This document shows, in pieces, positions 10,152-21,392 of a stretch of DNA of 64,000 nt. Made by a program: the position numbers and the translations under genes. The notes below the pieces were generated by a model. It saw only the letters and a list, made by a program, of their open reading frames with translations, had not been told where the DNA came from and ran no database searches. This DNA is from Defluviicoccus sp046348835 (GTDB lineage: Bacteria > Pseudomonadota > Alphaproteobacteria > Rhodospirillales > Defluviicoccaceae): assembly GCA_046348835.1 (NCBI GenBank), contig JAXMDM010000003.1, forward strand, positions 823,330 to 887,329. The letters are read 5' to 3'. Position 1 is the first letter of the stretch. Every line of letters starts with the position of its first letter.

Positions 10152-12350
10152 TCAGCGCGGGACCGGCACGGTTCCCTCGCGTTGTCGGAGCACCGGCTCC
10201 AGGCAGCGGACGGTCCCCATGCGGGGCAGGGCCTCCACCGGCTGCGACAGTTTGCGCCGCCAATTGGGCCGCTCCTCGTTGGTGCCGGGCAGGTTGATCT
10301 GCTCCTGCTCCTCCATCAGGTCGTCGATCTGCACCAGGAGGATCTGCGACGGCGAGCGGGCGAGAAAGGCATGCAGGGCGGCGGCCAGCTTGGCATCCAT
10401 GGGTGCCGCGTCGACGTTGTTGGGATCGCGACCGGGCGGCAGCAGACCTTCCGTCGCCAGCATCTGCAGCAGCAGGTGGCGCTCATGGACGCGGGCCCTC
10501 TTTTCGCCCTCATACGCCTCTTCCGAGGGATACTGGGCCAACTCGTGCTTCAGGGCGATATCGGCCCCGCGCCAATAGCCCCACAGGGTGGCCAGGTCGT
10601 GGGTAGTCACACAGGCCAGCGCCAGCGCCGGGTATTCGCCCGGGCGCTTGAAGCGGTCGTCGATGCGCTCGAAGTAGAGAACCCGATAGGACAGAACGGC
10701 GGCGGCGGCCATGCGCTCGCGGAAGCCGTCCGGCACCGTACCCAGATCCTCGCCGACGACGAGGCAGCGCGCCCGCTGGCTTTCCAGCGCCACGAGCGCC
10801 AGCAGATCGTCGAAGGGATACTTGACGTAGGCACCCCTGGCCGGCGGCTGGTCCGCCGGGATCCAGAACAGGTGCATCAGACCCATCACGTGGTCGATGC
10901 GGATCGCCCCGGCGTGGCGCATATTGGCGCGCAGCATGGCGATGAACGGCTCATACCCCAGCTCGCGCAGGCGCTGCGGATGCAGGGGCGGGATGGACCA
11001 GTCCTGGCCCAACATGTTGAAGGGGTCGGGAGGGCAACCCACCTTCGCCTGCTGCAGGATCAGCTCCGGGTTGGCCCAGGCGTCGGCACCCTCGCGCGCC
11101 GCCCCTACCGCCAGGTCGACGTAGAGACCGACCGCCATCCCGCTGGTGTCCGCCCGCGCCTTGGCCGCGCCCAGTTGCTCATCGGCGATCCACTGCAGGT
11201 ACATGTAGAACTCGATCCGGGCCGCATGCTCCTTGGCGAAGGCTTCGCACTCGGGCGTGTCCGGCCGCCCATAGCCGGCCGGCCACTCCTGCCAGGGCTT
11301 GCCCGGAAACGTCTCGGCGAGGACATTGAACAGGGCGAAGCGGACGAGTTGGACGCCTTCGGCTTCGCAGAACCGCTCGAACGCCGCCTGTCGCTGCGGA
11401 TGGGCGTTCTCGTACTCGGGGCGAACGAACCACTCGTAGAGGGCGTAGAGCACCTTGCGCTTGAACGGGGCGATGTCTGCGTAAGGAACGTGGGAGGCAT
11501 CGCGCCACGCGTTTATCTCGTCGGCGGCATGCCGAACCAGCGTCGCCGCCTCCGGACAGTTGGCGAACTCCGGCACCGCCTCGACGTCGATGTAGAGCGG
11601 GTTGAGGAATTGTCGGCTGGAGGGTGAGTAGGGGCTCGCCCACTCGGGCCGATCGAGGAAGAGCGCGTGCAACGGGTTGAGGCCGAGGATGTCGGCGCCC
11701 AGGTCGGCGGCGATATCGATCGCCGAGGCGAGGTCGGTGAAGTCGCCGATGCCCCAGTTGCCCGGCCGGCGCAGCGAATAGAGCTGTGCCGAAAGCCCCC
11801 AAATCCGCCCGCTCTTGGCCAGCACCGGCGGCAGGTAGCAGCGCTCGGGGGCGACAATCAGGCGCATTTCCGCCTTCCGTGCCGCCGCCGTCTCGTCGTC
11901 GCCGAGGACGAGACGGTGGTAGCCCAGCGGGAGCTCGCCCGCCACCGCAAGGGTCAACCGCACCAGATCGGCGCCGTCGAGCCGCCGTTCGGCGTCGATG
12001 GCGACGGTGGTGGGGCGGAAGACGAACTCGGTGCAGCTGCCGTCTTCACGCACCACCCGACAGTCGATCGGCAGCGCCAGCGCCTGGCGCGGCAGGACCA
12101 CCGGGACGGTGACCGCGGCACCCTCGTACACGATCAGCACCGGCGGCAGGGTGCGACGCCACGACGCGTCCTCGAGCCGGCCGAGGCTGGTCTCGATCTC
12201 GCCCTCGTTGGCCGCGCCACAGCCGAGGGCGCCGAGGATGGCGCGCATGCCCGCCTCGTCGACCGGATGGTGGTGGCCCCAGATGTCCCAGTATTCGGGT
12301 TCGACGCCGGCGAGCCATGCGAGGCGATCGAGATCTTGAGAGGTTGGCAT
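10152..12350 (-). CDS. malQ: 4-alpha-glucanotransferase (amylomaltase, GH77)
   Basis: Transfers alpha-1,4-glucan segments between maltooligosaccharides, supporting glycogen turnover in the cytoplasm. The 732-residue protein has the GH77 motifs: nucleophile aspartate in IRIDHVMGL, acid/base glutamate in VGEDLGTVP, and the transition-state aspartate in TTHDLATLWGYW. The long N-terminal beta domain (residues 1 to about 180) is as in proteobacterial MalQ. It is downstream of glgX, 21 bases from its stop, so glgB-glgX-malQ is probably one transcript. The 217 bases to the following GH63 gene leave room for a separate promoter. Confidence 0.95.
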   Translation of the reverse strand: MPTSQDLDRLAWLAGVEPEYWDIWGHHHPVDEAGMRAILGALGCGAANEGEIETSLGRLEDASWRRTLPPVLIVYEGAAVTVPVVLPRQALALPIDCRVVREDGSCTEFVFRPTTVAIDAERRLDGADLVRLTLAVAGELPLGYHRLVLGDDETAAARKAEMRLIVAPERCYLPPVLAKSGRIWGLSAQLYSLRRPGNWGIGDFTDLASAIDIAADLGADILGLNPLHALFLDRPEWASPYSPSSRQFLNPLYIDVEAVPEFANCPEAATLVRHAADEINAWRDASHVPYADIAPFKRKVLYALYEWFVRPEYENAHPQRQAAFERFCEAEGVQLVRFALFNVLAETFPGKPWQEWPAGYGRPDTPECEAFAKEHAARIEFYMYLQWIADEQLGAAKARADTSGMAVGLYVDLAVGAAREGADAWANPELILQQAKVGCPPDPFNMLGQDWSIPPLHPQRLRELGYEPFIAMLRANMRHAGAIRIDHVMGLMHLFWIPADQPPARGAYVKYPFDDLLALVALESQRARCLVVGEDLGTVPDGFRERMAAAAVLSYRVLYFERIDDRFKRPGEYPALALACVTTHDLATLWGYWRGADIALKHELAQYPSEEAYEGEKRARVHERHLLLQMLATEGLLPPGRDPNNVDAAPMDAKLAAALHAFLARSPSQILLVQIDDLMEEQEQINLPGTNEERPNWRRKLSQPVEALPRMGTVRCLEPVLRQREGTVPVPR

Positions 12351-14448
12351 TGTCTGTCGTTTTCCCGCGCCTCAGGCGTCCTCCAGGAGGACGAACGAAC
12401 GGCCGAGCATTGGGTAGGCCTGGCCGCCGGCAAAGAGTTGGGTTCGTATCTCGGCGTCGGTGCGGGCGGTATCGAACACCGTCCTCCAGCCGTTGTGCCG
12501 TGCCTGCGGCAGCTCGAACGCGACCGGGTCGTCGCGGCAGCTCATCAGCAGGACGAACAGATCGTCGTCGGTCGGTCCCCCCGCCACGGCCACCCGCGGC
12601 AAGAACAGCCGCGCGCCGAGGACGGTCGCCTCGGCGGCATGCCAGTCGGCGGGGGCCATTTCCCGACCTTCTGGAGCCAGCCAGGTCACGTCCTGCAGCT
12701 CCGCGTTGCTCATCGGCAGCCCGGTGAGGAACTTGGTGCGACGGAAGACCGGATGGTCGCGGCGGAGTTTCAACAGGCGGCGGACAAACTCGCTGAGTTC
12801 CAGGTCGTCGGCACTGCGTCCGCCCCAGTCCACCCAGCCCACCTCGTTGTCCTGGCAGTAGACGTTGTTGTTGCCGTGCTGAGTCCGGGCGAACTCGTCA
12901 CCGGCGGTGATCATGGGGGTGCCCTGGGCGAGGATCAGGGTCGCCATGAAGTTGCGCATCTGCCGACGGCGAAGCTGGAGGATGTGGGCGTCGGTGGTCA
13001 CCCCCTCGGCGCCGCAGTTCCAGCTCAGGTTGTTGTCGGTACCGTCGCGGTTGTGTTCGCCGTTGGCGTCGTTGCGTTTGCGGGTATAGCTGACCAGGTC
13101 GTTGAGGGTGAAGCCGTCATGAGCGGTGATGAAATTGATGCTGGCCCAGGGGCGCCGGCCGCGCCGCTGAAAGATGTCCGCCGAGCCGCTGATTCGCCCG
13201 GCGAGCTCGCCGATGACGCCGCCGTCGCCGCGCCAGAAGCGGCGGGCGGTGTCGCGGAAGCGGTCGTTCCATTCCGCCCAGCCGGGGGGATAGTTGCCGA
13301 GCTGGTAGCCGCCGATGCCCACGTCCCAGGGTTCGGCGATCATCTTGACCCGCGACAGGACCGGGTCCTGAAGCACCGCATCGAAGAACCCGGCATGGGG
13401 ATCGTAGCCGTGGGGTTCCCGGCCGAGCGTCGATGTCAGATCGAAGCGGAAGCCGTCCACATGCATCTCCTCCACCCAGTAGCGGAGCGAGTCCATGATC
13501 ATCTGCAGGACGCGCGGGTGGCGGACGTTGATGGAGTTGCCGCAGCCGGTGTAGTCGGCATAGCGCCGCCGGTCGGCGGCGAGGACGTAGTACGAAGCGT
13601 TGTCGATGCCGCGGAACGAGACCGTCGGGCCGAACTCGTTGCCTTCGCCGGTATGATTGTAAACCACGTCCAAGATGACCTCGATCCCGGCGGCGTGCAG
13701 GTTCGCCACCATCATCTTGAACTCGCGTATCTGCCCGTGGTGGAGGAAGCGCGGGTCTGGCGCAAAATAGTTGATCTGGTTGTAGCCCCAGTAATTGCGC
13801 AGGTTCTTCGAGACGAGATGCTGCTCGTCGACCGTCGGCTGGACCGGCAGCAGCTCCACCGCGGTCACCCCCAGCTTGGCCAGGTAATCGACGATCGGCG
13901 GCGAGCCCAGCGCGGCGAAGGTCCCCCGTTCCGCCTCCGGGACCTCGGGATGACGCTTGGTGAAGCCCTTGACGTGCAGCTCGTAGACGACCGACTGCGC
14001 CCAGGGGACATTGGGAAGCCGTTCCGGCCCCCAGGTGAAGGCGGGCTCCACCACCCGGCACTTCGGCGTCATCCGGGCGCTGTCCCGCTTGTCGAAGGAC
14101 AGGTCGGCCCGGCTGGAGTCGCGGCGATAGCCGAAGTGGGCATCGCTGAGGACGAGTTGCCCGTCGATCGCCCGGGCGTAGGGGTCGATCAGCAGCTTGT
14201 TGGGATTGAACCGGTGTCCGGCGCGGGGTTCGTACGGGCCGTAGACGCGATAGCCATAGAGTTGGCCCGGATGCAGGCCGACCACGTAGCCGTGCCAGAC
14301 GATATTGGTGTACTCGGGCAAGACGATCCGCTCGGTCTCTCGCTTGCCCGAGGCATCGAACAGGCACAACTCCACCCGCTCGGCGTTTTCGGAGAACAGG
14401 GCGAAATTAACGCCGCGTCCGTCCCAGGTGGCGCCGAGGGGGGAGGGG

Positions 14449-16806
<2,358 letters not shown>

Positions 16807-16996
16807 CCCGTAGCGAGAACCCTATGCGGCGTTTCTTCAGCATCCGCGGCGCGACCGGCGAAACCGGATCAACGCGGCGATCGTCTTCGTTCGGTGAGGA
16901 CGGCACGAGGAGGGGAAGAGGCATCTCCAGACGGCTCGGTGCTCTGGTATGCCTTCCTATGCTGCCTTGATGGTTGTGCGGATGACGCCCGCACGC

Positions 16997-17485
16997 TCAC
17001 CGCTTCTTCGTCGGCGCCTTCGCCGGTTTCTTCTCCATGGTCGGTTTCTTTTCGGCCGGCGCTTTGGGCTTGGCGACCGGAGCGGCCTTCGGCTTTGCCG
17101 CCTCCTCGGCCTTTTGTTTCGCGGCGTCCTCGGCCGCCTTGCGCTTGGCGGCGTCTTCCGCCGCCTTCGCGTCGGCTTCGGCCTTGGCCTTGGCTTCGGC
17201 CTCTGCCTTGGCTTTTGCCTCGGCTTCCGCTTTGGCCTTCGCCTGCTTTTCCGCCTCGGCCTTTTCCTCGGCTTCGGCCTTGGCTTTTGCCTCGGCCTTG
17301 GCCGCTGCTTCCGCCTTCGCCCGCGCTTCCTCTTCCGCCTTCGCTTTCGCCGTTGCCTCGGCTTCGGCGGTCAGTTCGGCGACCGCCGTTTCCCAATGCT
17401 CCGCCGCCCGACCCTCGGGTCGACCTTCGCGCTCCCAAATAGCATGGGCGCGTCTTACGATCTCATCATGGTCTTGAACGGACAT
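16997..17485 (-). CDS. DUF2934 domain protein with long Lys/Ala/Glu-rich helical tail
   Basis: A 162-residue protein. Residues about 5-40 form the short DUF2934 module (IVRRAHAIWEREGRPEGRAAEHW). The remainder, to residue 130, is almost entirely Ala, Lys and Glu in repeating KAEAEAKAK-type units, predicted to be one long charged helix, and it ends with a Lys/Pro/Ala-rich tail like that of histone H1 or a TolA central domain. There is no signal peptide or membrane segment, so a cytoplasmic, possibly nucleic-acid-associated role is conceivable, but no function is established. The start ATG has AGGGGGAG nearby. It is a single gene between glgB and the hot-dog dehydratase. Confidence 0.75.
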   Translation of the reverse strand: MSVQDHDEIVRRAHAIWEREGRPEGRAAEHWETAVAELTAEAEATAKAKAEEEARAKAEAAAKAEAKAKAEAEEKAEAEKQAKAKAEAEAKAKAEAEAKAKAEADAKAAEDAAKRKAAEDAAKQKAEEAAKPKAAPVAKPKAPAEKKPTMEKKPAKAPTKKR

Positions 17486-17723
17486 TCTCTGCTCCCCCTA
17501 GAGGACGTTCGTGCGGCGACAGCTCATCTGACCTGCGGCGGCAGTTTATCCGAAATACCGCAAGATACCAGGGCGACACCCCCTCCTCAGGGGGCGGCGG
17601 CAGCCCGGCGCGAGCGCTTCGGGGCGGGGTACCGGGGCACGTAGGGATGCCGCGCGCCGGCAACGGACCCGGGTTAGGCAGTCTGATAGAAGTGCGGCCG
17701 CGGCGCGTCAACCCCGCACATCT

Positions 17724-18602
17724 TCACTCGGAAACCCGGCGCTTCGGGAGGCTAACGAAGTCGGCCCGCCCCTTCATCGCCAGCCATCCGTTGGCATCGG
17801 CGATCCACAGGTCGAGCGCGTCTTCGCCGGCCGGCGCGGCGGCGACGGTGAACGGCGCGGTATCGAGGATCGGCCGATGGCCGCGGAATTCGAACCCGGC
17901 GATGGTCCGTGCCGGCCACGAGCGGACCGCCAAGCCGATCATCAGCGTCGCCAGCAGCGGTCCGTGGACGACGAGCCCGGAATAGCCCTCGACCGTCGTC
18001 GCATAGTCCCGGTCATAGTGGATGCGGTGGCCATTGAAGGTGAGGGCGGAATAGCGGAACAGCATCACCGGGTCGGGCCGGACCTCCTCGCTCCATGCGG
18101 CGCCGGAGGGTGCCGCGGTGCCCGGCCGTGCGGCGGCGCCGGCACCCCGCTCCTCGCGATAGACGATGTCGTGCTCGTCGACGATCGCCGGCCCGGCCGG
18201 CCCGACGATTTCATGGCGGACGGTGACGAACACCAGCCGACCGCTGCGTCCGGTCTTGCTCACCACATCGGCGATCGTCGACCGCCGCTCCGCCCAGTCG
18301 CCGAGGGCAAGGTCGCCCGGGAACCGTACCCGGCTGCCCGCCCACATTCGCCGCGCGGTGCCGACGGGGGGGAGGAATCCGCCCAAGGCCGGGTGGCCGT
18401 CGCGACCGAGACCGCTGCGGGGAACGATGGTCCAGAAGTAGAGCCAGTGCCACAGGGGCGGCAACGGGTCGCCCTCCTGCAGCAGCGGCTGTACGCGATC
18501 GAGGGTCGCCTGCAGCGCCTGCACCCGCTCCGCGCCGATGCGGTCGCGGATGCACTCCGTTCGCCCGATCCAGTCCTCGATCCGCACCTCGCCCGTCTCC
18601 AT
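17724..18602 (-). CDS. MaoC/FAS1-type hot-dog dehydratase (mesaconyl-C4-CoA hydratase-like)
   Basis: A 292-residue double hot-dog protein. The N-terminal half has PPLWHWLYFWTIVPRSGLGRDGHPALGGFLPP, typical of mesaconyl-C4-CoA/itaconyl-CoA hydratases and of mitochondrial HTD2-like proteins. The C-terminal half has LFRYSALTFNGHRIHYDRDYA and GLVVHGPLLATLM, including the hydratase-2 N-G-H/D-H catalytic pattern. It likely hydrates a branched or dicarboxylic acyl-CoA. Start: ATG 18602, with AAGGGAGG a few bases upstream; the adjacent GTG at 18605 is an alternative. It diverges from the protease gene at 18724. The exact substrate is inference; no acyl-CoA partner gene is adjacent. Confidence 0.82.
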   Translation of the reverse strand: METGEVRIEDWIGRTECIRDRIGAERVQALQATLDRVQPLLQEGDPLPPLWHWLYFWTIVPRSGLGRDGHPALGGFLPPVGTARRMWAGSRVRFPGDLALGDWAERRSTIADVVSKTGRSGRLVFVTVRHEIVGPAGPAIVDEHDIVYREERGAGAAARPGTAAPSGAAWSEEVRPDPVMLFRYSALTFNGHRIHYDRDYATTVEGYSGLVVHGPLLATLMIGLAVRSWPARTIAGFEFRGHRPILDTAPFTVAAAPAGEDALDLWIADANGWLAMKGRADFVSLPKRRVSE

Positions 18603-18723
18603 CACCCCTCCCTTGGCCTCCGCCTCCTGCGCACATTGCGGGACGCCGGATTTCGGTACATTGTGTCACGAGATCGTGGGAATGCCGCCAACGATATGCT
18701 CGCTCAAAGGCAGGGGGGTCGCG

Positions 18724-20031
18724 ATGAGCCGAATCCATCAACCGAGAGGCCGGCGCGGCCGCTGGGGATGTCGTTTGTCGACGAGGGTCGCGACCGCGGT
18801 CGGGGTGGCCGGTGTGGCCATGGCTCTGGAGCTGCCGGCGGCCTTTGCCGAGGGGGCGTCGGCGTCCCCGGGCGGATCTCCCGCGGCCGCTTCGGCGGGC
18901 GGGGTGACGAGGAGTCCCGTCTCCCGACAGAAACCCGGTCAGGGGATCGACTTCGCCAACGCCATCCCGGCGCCGCTGCCGCAGGGCTACGCCACGCCCA
19001 CCCCGGTCACCGAGGCCATTGCCAAGTCCGCCCAGGCGGCGTTGTCCGCGCAGGCGGCGAGCCTCACCCCGCCCCGGTCCTATCTCGGCCGCGCTGGCTC
19101 CGGCAAGCTGACGCCGGTGACGCTGGTGCCGCAAGACCTGCTTCCGGGGGCACCCGCCGCCGGCCAGGCGGCCTCGGGTCGTACCGCCGCTCCCAGCGCC
19201 GATACGGTCGCCCCGCAGGAATTCGGAACCCAGGGCTTGCCGTATACGACCTCCCAGGTCAACGCCTCGGGCGATGATACGGACGTCCACTACCCGTTTG
19301 CGCCGATCGGCAAGTTGTTCTTCAATAACCAGTTTGGCCAGACCTTTGTTTGTTCGGCGTCGCTGATCGCGCGCGGCCTGGCGGTGACGGCGGCCCATTG
19401 CGTCGCCGACTTCGGCACGGGTCAGTTTTATTCCAACTGGCAGTTCGTGCCCGCCTACAACAACGGGATAGCCCCATTCGGGGTGTCCACGACCAAAACG
19501 GCGACGGCTTTGAGCTCCTATCTCGACGGTACCGATGCCTGTGCACAGGCGGGGGTCGTCTGCCAGGACGATGTGGCCATCCTCACCCTGAATACGGTCG
19601 ACGGGGTGAATTACATCGGCTCGTCCACCGGGTGGTTGGGGGTCGGGGCGAACGGGTACGGGTTCACCCCCTGGGGAACCACCCAGGTTACGCAGGTAGG
19701 TTATCCCGTCGGCCTGGATGACGGGGAACTGATGGAGCGGAACGATGCGTTCGGCTACACCGACGCCAGCATGGCCAACAACACCCTCATCGGGTCGCTG
19801 ATGACCGGCGGATCGAGCGGCGGGCCGTGGGTGCTCAACCTCGGCATGCCGCCGACGCTCACCGGGACCAACTTCGGCGAGGCCGCCGTGCATAACATCG
19901 TGATCGGGGTCACCAGCTGGGGTACCGTCGCCGACGAAGTCAAACTGATGGGCGCTTCGCCGTTCACCAGTGCCAATATCTTCACCCTCATATCGGCGGC
20001 GTGTACGGCGACCCCGGCCGCCTGCCAGTAA
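18724..20031 (+). CDS. exported trypsin-like serine protease
   Basis: A 435-residue protein with a signal peptide (twin Arg-rich start, hydrophobic core, PAAFAEG), a Pro/Ala/Ser-rich linker to about residue 195 and an S1-family domain. The triad is visible: His225 in VTAAHCV, Asp283 in QDDVAIL and Ser365 in GGSSGGPW. The usual GDSGGP reads GSSGGP, as in many bacterial glutamyl endopeptidase-like S1B enzymes. Two cysteines flank His225 and more are near the C-terminus, suggesting disulfides. Start ATG 18724 follows a G-rich ribosome-binding site. It is probably an extracellular or periplasmic endopeptidase; the target is unknown. Confidence 0.88.
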   Translation: MSRIHQPRGRRGRWGCRLSTRVATAVGVAGVAMALELPAAFAEGASASPGGSPAAASAGGVTRSPVSRQKPGQGIDFANAIPAPLPQGYATPTPVTEAIAKSAQAALSAQAASLTPPRSYLGRAGSGKLTPVTLVPQDLLPGAPAAGQAASGRTAAPSADTVAPQEFGTQGLPYTTSQVNASGDDTDVHYPFAPIGKLFFNNQFGQTFVCSASLIARGLAVTAAHCVADFGTGQFYSNWQFVPAYNNGIAPFGVSTTKTATALSSYLDGTDACAQAGVVCQDDVAILTLNTVDGVNYIGSSTGWLGVGANGYGFTPWGTTQVTQVGYPVGLDDGELMERNDAFGYTDASMANNTLIGSLMTGGSSGGPWVLNLGMPPTLTGTNFGEAAVHNIVIGVTSWGTVADEVKLMGASPFTSANIFTLISAACTATPAACQ

Positions 20032-20092
20032 CCGTGGCCGGATCGGCGGGGCGGACGGACGGGAAGAGCGGGGCGGCGCGAGCGACCCCCGC

Positions 20093-20392
20093 CTAGGTCG
20101 TGGTGACGGCGACTCCTTTCCAGAAGGCGACGTGGTCCTTGATCTCCGCCGCGGCGGGTTTGGGGTCGGGGTAATACCAGGCGGCGTTGGCGTTGGTCCG
20201 GTCGCCGACGACCACGTCGTAGTAGTGGGCGATGCCTTTCCACGGGCAGACGCTGGTGTGCGACGACGGGCGCAGATGCCCATGCCGCACCGTGTGCGGC
20301 GGAAAGTAGACGTTCCCCTCCACCGCCCGGTAGGCGGCCGCCTCGGCAATGAGCGCACCGCCCCACGAGGCCCTTGCCGTTTGTTCCGTCAT
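20093..20392 (-). CDS. DUF427 domain protein
   Basis: A 99-residue single-domain protein. The conserved DUF427 pattern is present: VYFPP-TVR followed by S--SVCPWKGIAHYYDV and A-WYYPDPKPAAAEIKDHVAFW. Family members are small cytoplasmic proteins of unproven function. The ATG at 20392 is used because it gives the family N-terminus; an upstream in-frame TTG has no better ribosome-binding site. It converges with the protease gene, 61 bases away, and stands alone on its strand. Confidence 0.85.
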   Translation of the reverse strand: MTEQTARASWGGALIAEAAAYRAVEGNVYFPPHTVRHGHLRPSSHTSVCPWKGIAHYYDVVVGDRTNANAAWYYPDPKPAAAEIKDHVAFWKGVAVTTT

Positions 20393-20502
20393 TGCTCCGC
20401 GTCCACCCAAGCGCCGCTCAGCGGCGGTAGCGCCATTGACTAAGCGACGCGGTGCGCCGATGCTATGAGAATGGATATGGTACGGAATGGAGAGGAGGCG
20501 GG

Positions 20503-20838
20503 ATGAAACCGGTTGTCTGTGCCGCAGTCTTGGCCTTCGCGCTGGTCTCCGCTCAGGCGGCGTGGGCGTTCACCATCGATGACCAGGGTGGCAACAACAG
20601 CGACGGGACGCCCAGGTTCACCGACCCCGACGACGCCGCCATGCGCCCAAACGCAATGAGCTTGAGCAGTCCGTCCGTTTCGTCCTCCCGCGGCAGTCGC
20701 TCCGATCTGCTCGACCCAACACGGGATCCGGCCCGGCTGCCGCCGATTCCGGAGGGTGCACGGATCGGGGCGAGCGAATCCGGCTTCGGCAACAACAGCC
20801 GCTTCGGCTACGACCGGGTCGGACGCCCGGTTAGATAA
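20503..20838 (+). CDS. small exported protein, unknown function
   Basis: A 111-residue protein starting at ATG 20503, preceded by GAGGAGG at good spacing. Residues 1-21 form a clear signal peptide (MKPVV then a hydrophobic core ending QAAWA). The mature part is hydrophilic and low-complexity, rich in Asp, Gly, Asn, Ser and Arg, with a final Gly/Phe/Asn/Arg motif (GFGNNSRFGYDR). No domain is recognised. The strong ribosome-binding site and signal peptide argue that it is real. Confidence 0.68.
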   Translation: MKPVVCAAVLAFALVSAQAAWAFTIDDQGGNNSDGTPRFTDPDDAAMRPNAMSLSSPSVSSSRGSRSDLLDPTRDPARLPPIPEGARIGASESGFGNNSRFGYDRVGRPVR

Positions 20839-20946
20839 CCGCAAATTATCCGCCGGCGGTGGCGAAAACAGCCAGCCGCCGATAAGCGGACGTGAAGAAG
20901 AAGTAATCATACGCAGAATTAACGCCGTGTTAATGTTGCGTCCATC

Positions 20947-20994
20947 CTGGGTTAGGCAGAGGACATTTAATACTCTGCGCGTCTATTAACCCAG
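20947..20994 (+). promoter_or_regulatory. two-tier stem-loop in the leader of the small exported protein gene, touching its ribosome-binding site
   Basis: Outer stem CTGGGTTA (20947-20954) pairs with TAACCCAG (20987-20994). Inner stem GCAGAG (20956-20961) pairs with CTCTGC (20973-20978), with an AT-rich loop. The last two bases of the outer stem are the first two of the AGGAG ribosome-binding site (20993-20997), so folding could limit translation of the gene at 21004. The alternative is a DNA operator, since the arms are also an inverted repeat. Confidence 0.5.
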
Positions 20995-21003
20995 GAGTTT
21001 TCC

Positions 21004-21291
21004 ATGAACAAGCCTTTGACCGGTCTCGTTGCTATCGCATTCGCGTTGGGCGCGACCGCACCGGTGTTCGCGGCAACCCACTCGACGAAAGCGACGGCCG
21101 ATACCTGCCAAACGATGGCAGGCGATCTGGAGCAGGCATTCACCGCCCACCCGAACGCAAAGAAGCTCGAACAGGCAAAGAAGCTGCAGAGCGAGGGCGA
21201 CAAGCTGTGCGGTGCCGGAAAGTATAGCGACGGAGTGCACAAGTACAAGATGGCAATGGCGGATCTGACTGGAACCAGCAAGAAGAAATAA
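21004..21291 (+). CDS. small exported helical protein, unknown function
   Basis: A 95-residue protein with a signal peptide (residues 1-23, ending PVFAA) and a mature part made of two predicted helices containing two cysteines (DTCQTMAG and DKLCGAGKY) that could form a disulfide. KKLEQAKKLQSEGDKLCGAGKYSDGVHKYKMAMADL resembles half of a TPR/helical-hairpin unit. The ATG is preceded by AGGAG. Its leader contains the stem-loop at 20947-20994, and a strong hairpin follows the gene at 21319-21343. The family is not recognised; an abundant periplasmic helper protein is only a guess. Confidence 0.75.
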   Translation: MNKPLTGLVAIAFALGATAPVFAATHSTKATADTCQTMAGDLEQAFTAHPNAKKLEQAKKLQSEGDKLCGAGKYSDGVHKYKMAMADLTGTSKKK

Positions 21292-21318
21292 CATCGACGG
21301 CCCGGACATCTCGCATCA

Positions 21319-21343
21319 GGGTGGGGCTTGGTCGGCCCCACCC
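21319..21343. terminator. strong hairpin between convergent genes
   Basis: GGGTGGGGC and GCCCCACCC pair perfectly (9 bp) around a 7-base loop. It lies between the stop at 21291 (+) and the stop at 21393 (-), so a bidirectional terminator role is likely. There is no clear U-tract on the plus side, which lowers confidence in intrinsic termination. Confidence 0.55.
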
Positions 21344-21392
21344 GTGGCGCGATGCCATTTACGATTCCGACGACGGCGACCCTAAGCGCCCC

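Noticed and set aside
17000..17440. Repeated GCC/AAG units considered as a tandem DNA repeat or CRISPR-like array
   Set aside because: Units are irregular codon-level repeats encoding the Lys/Ala/Glu helix; there are no spacers of constant length.
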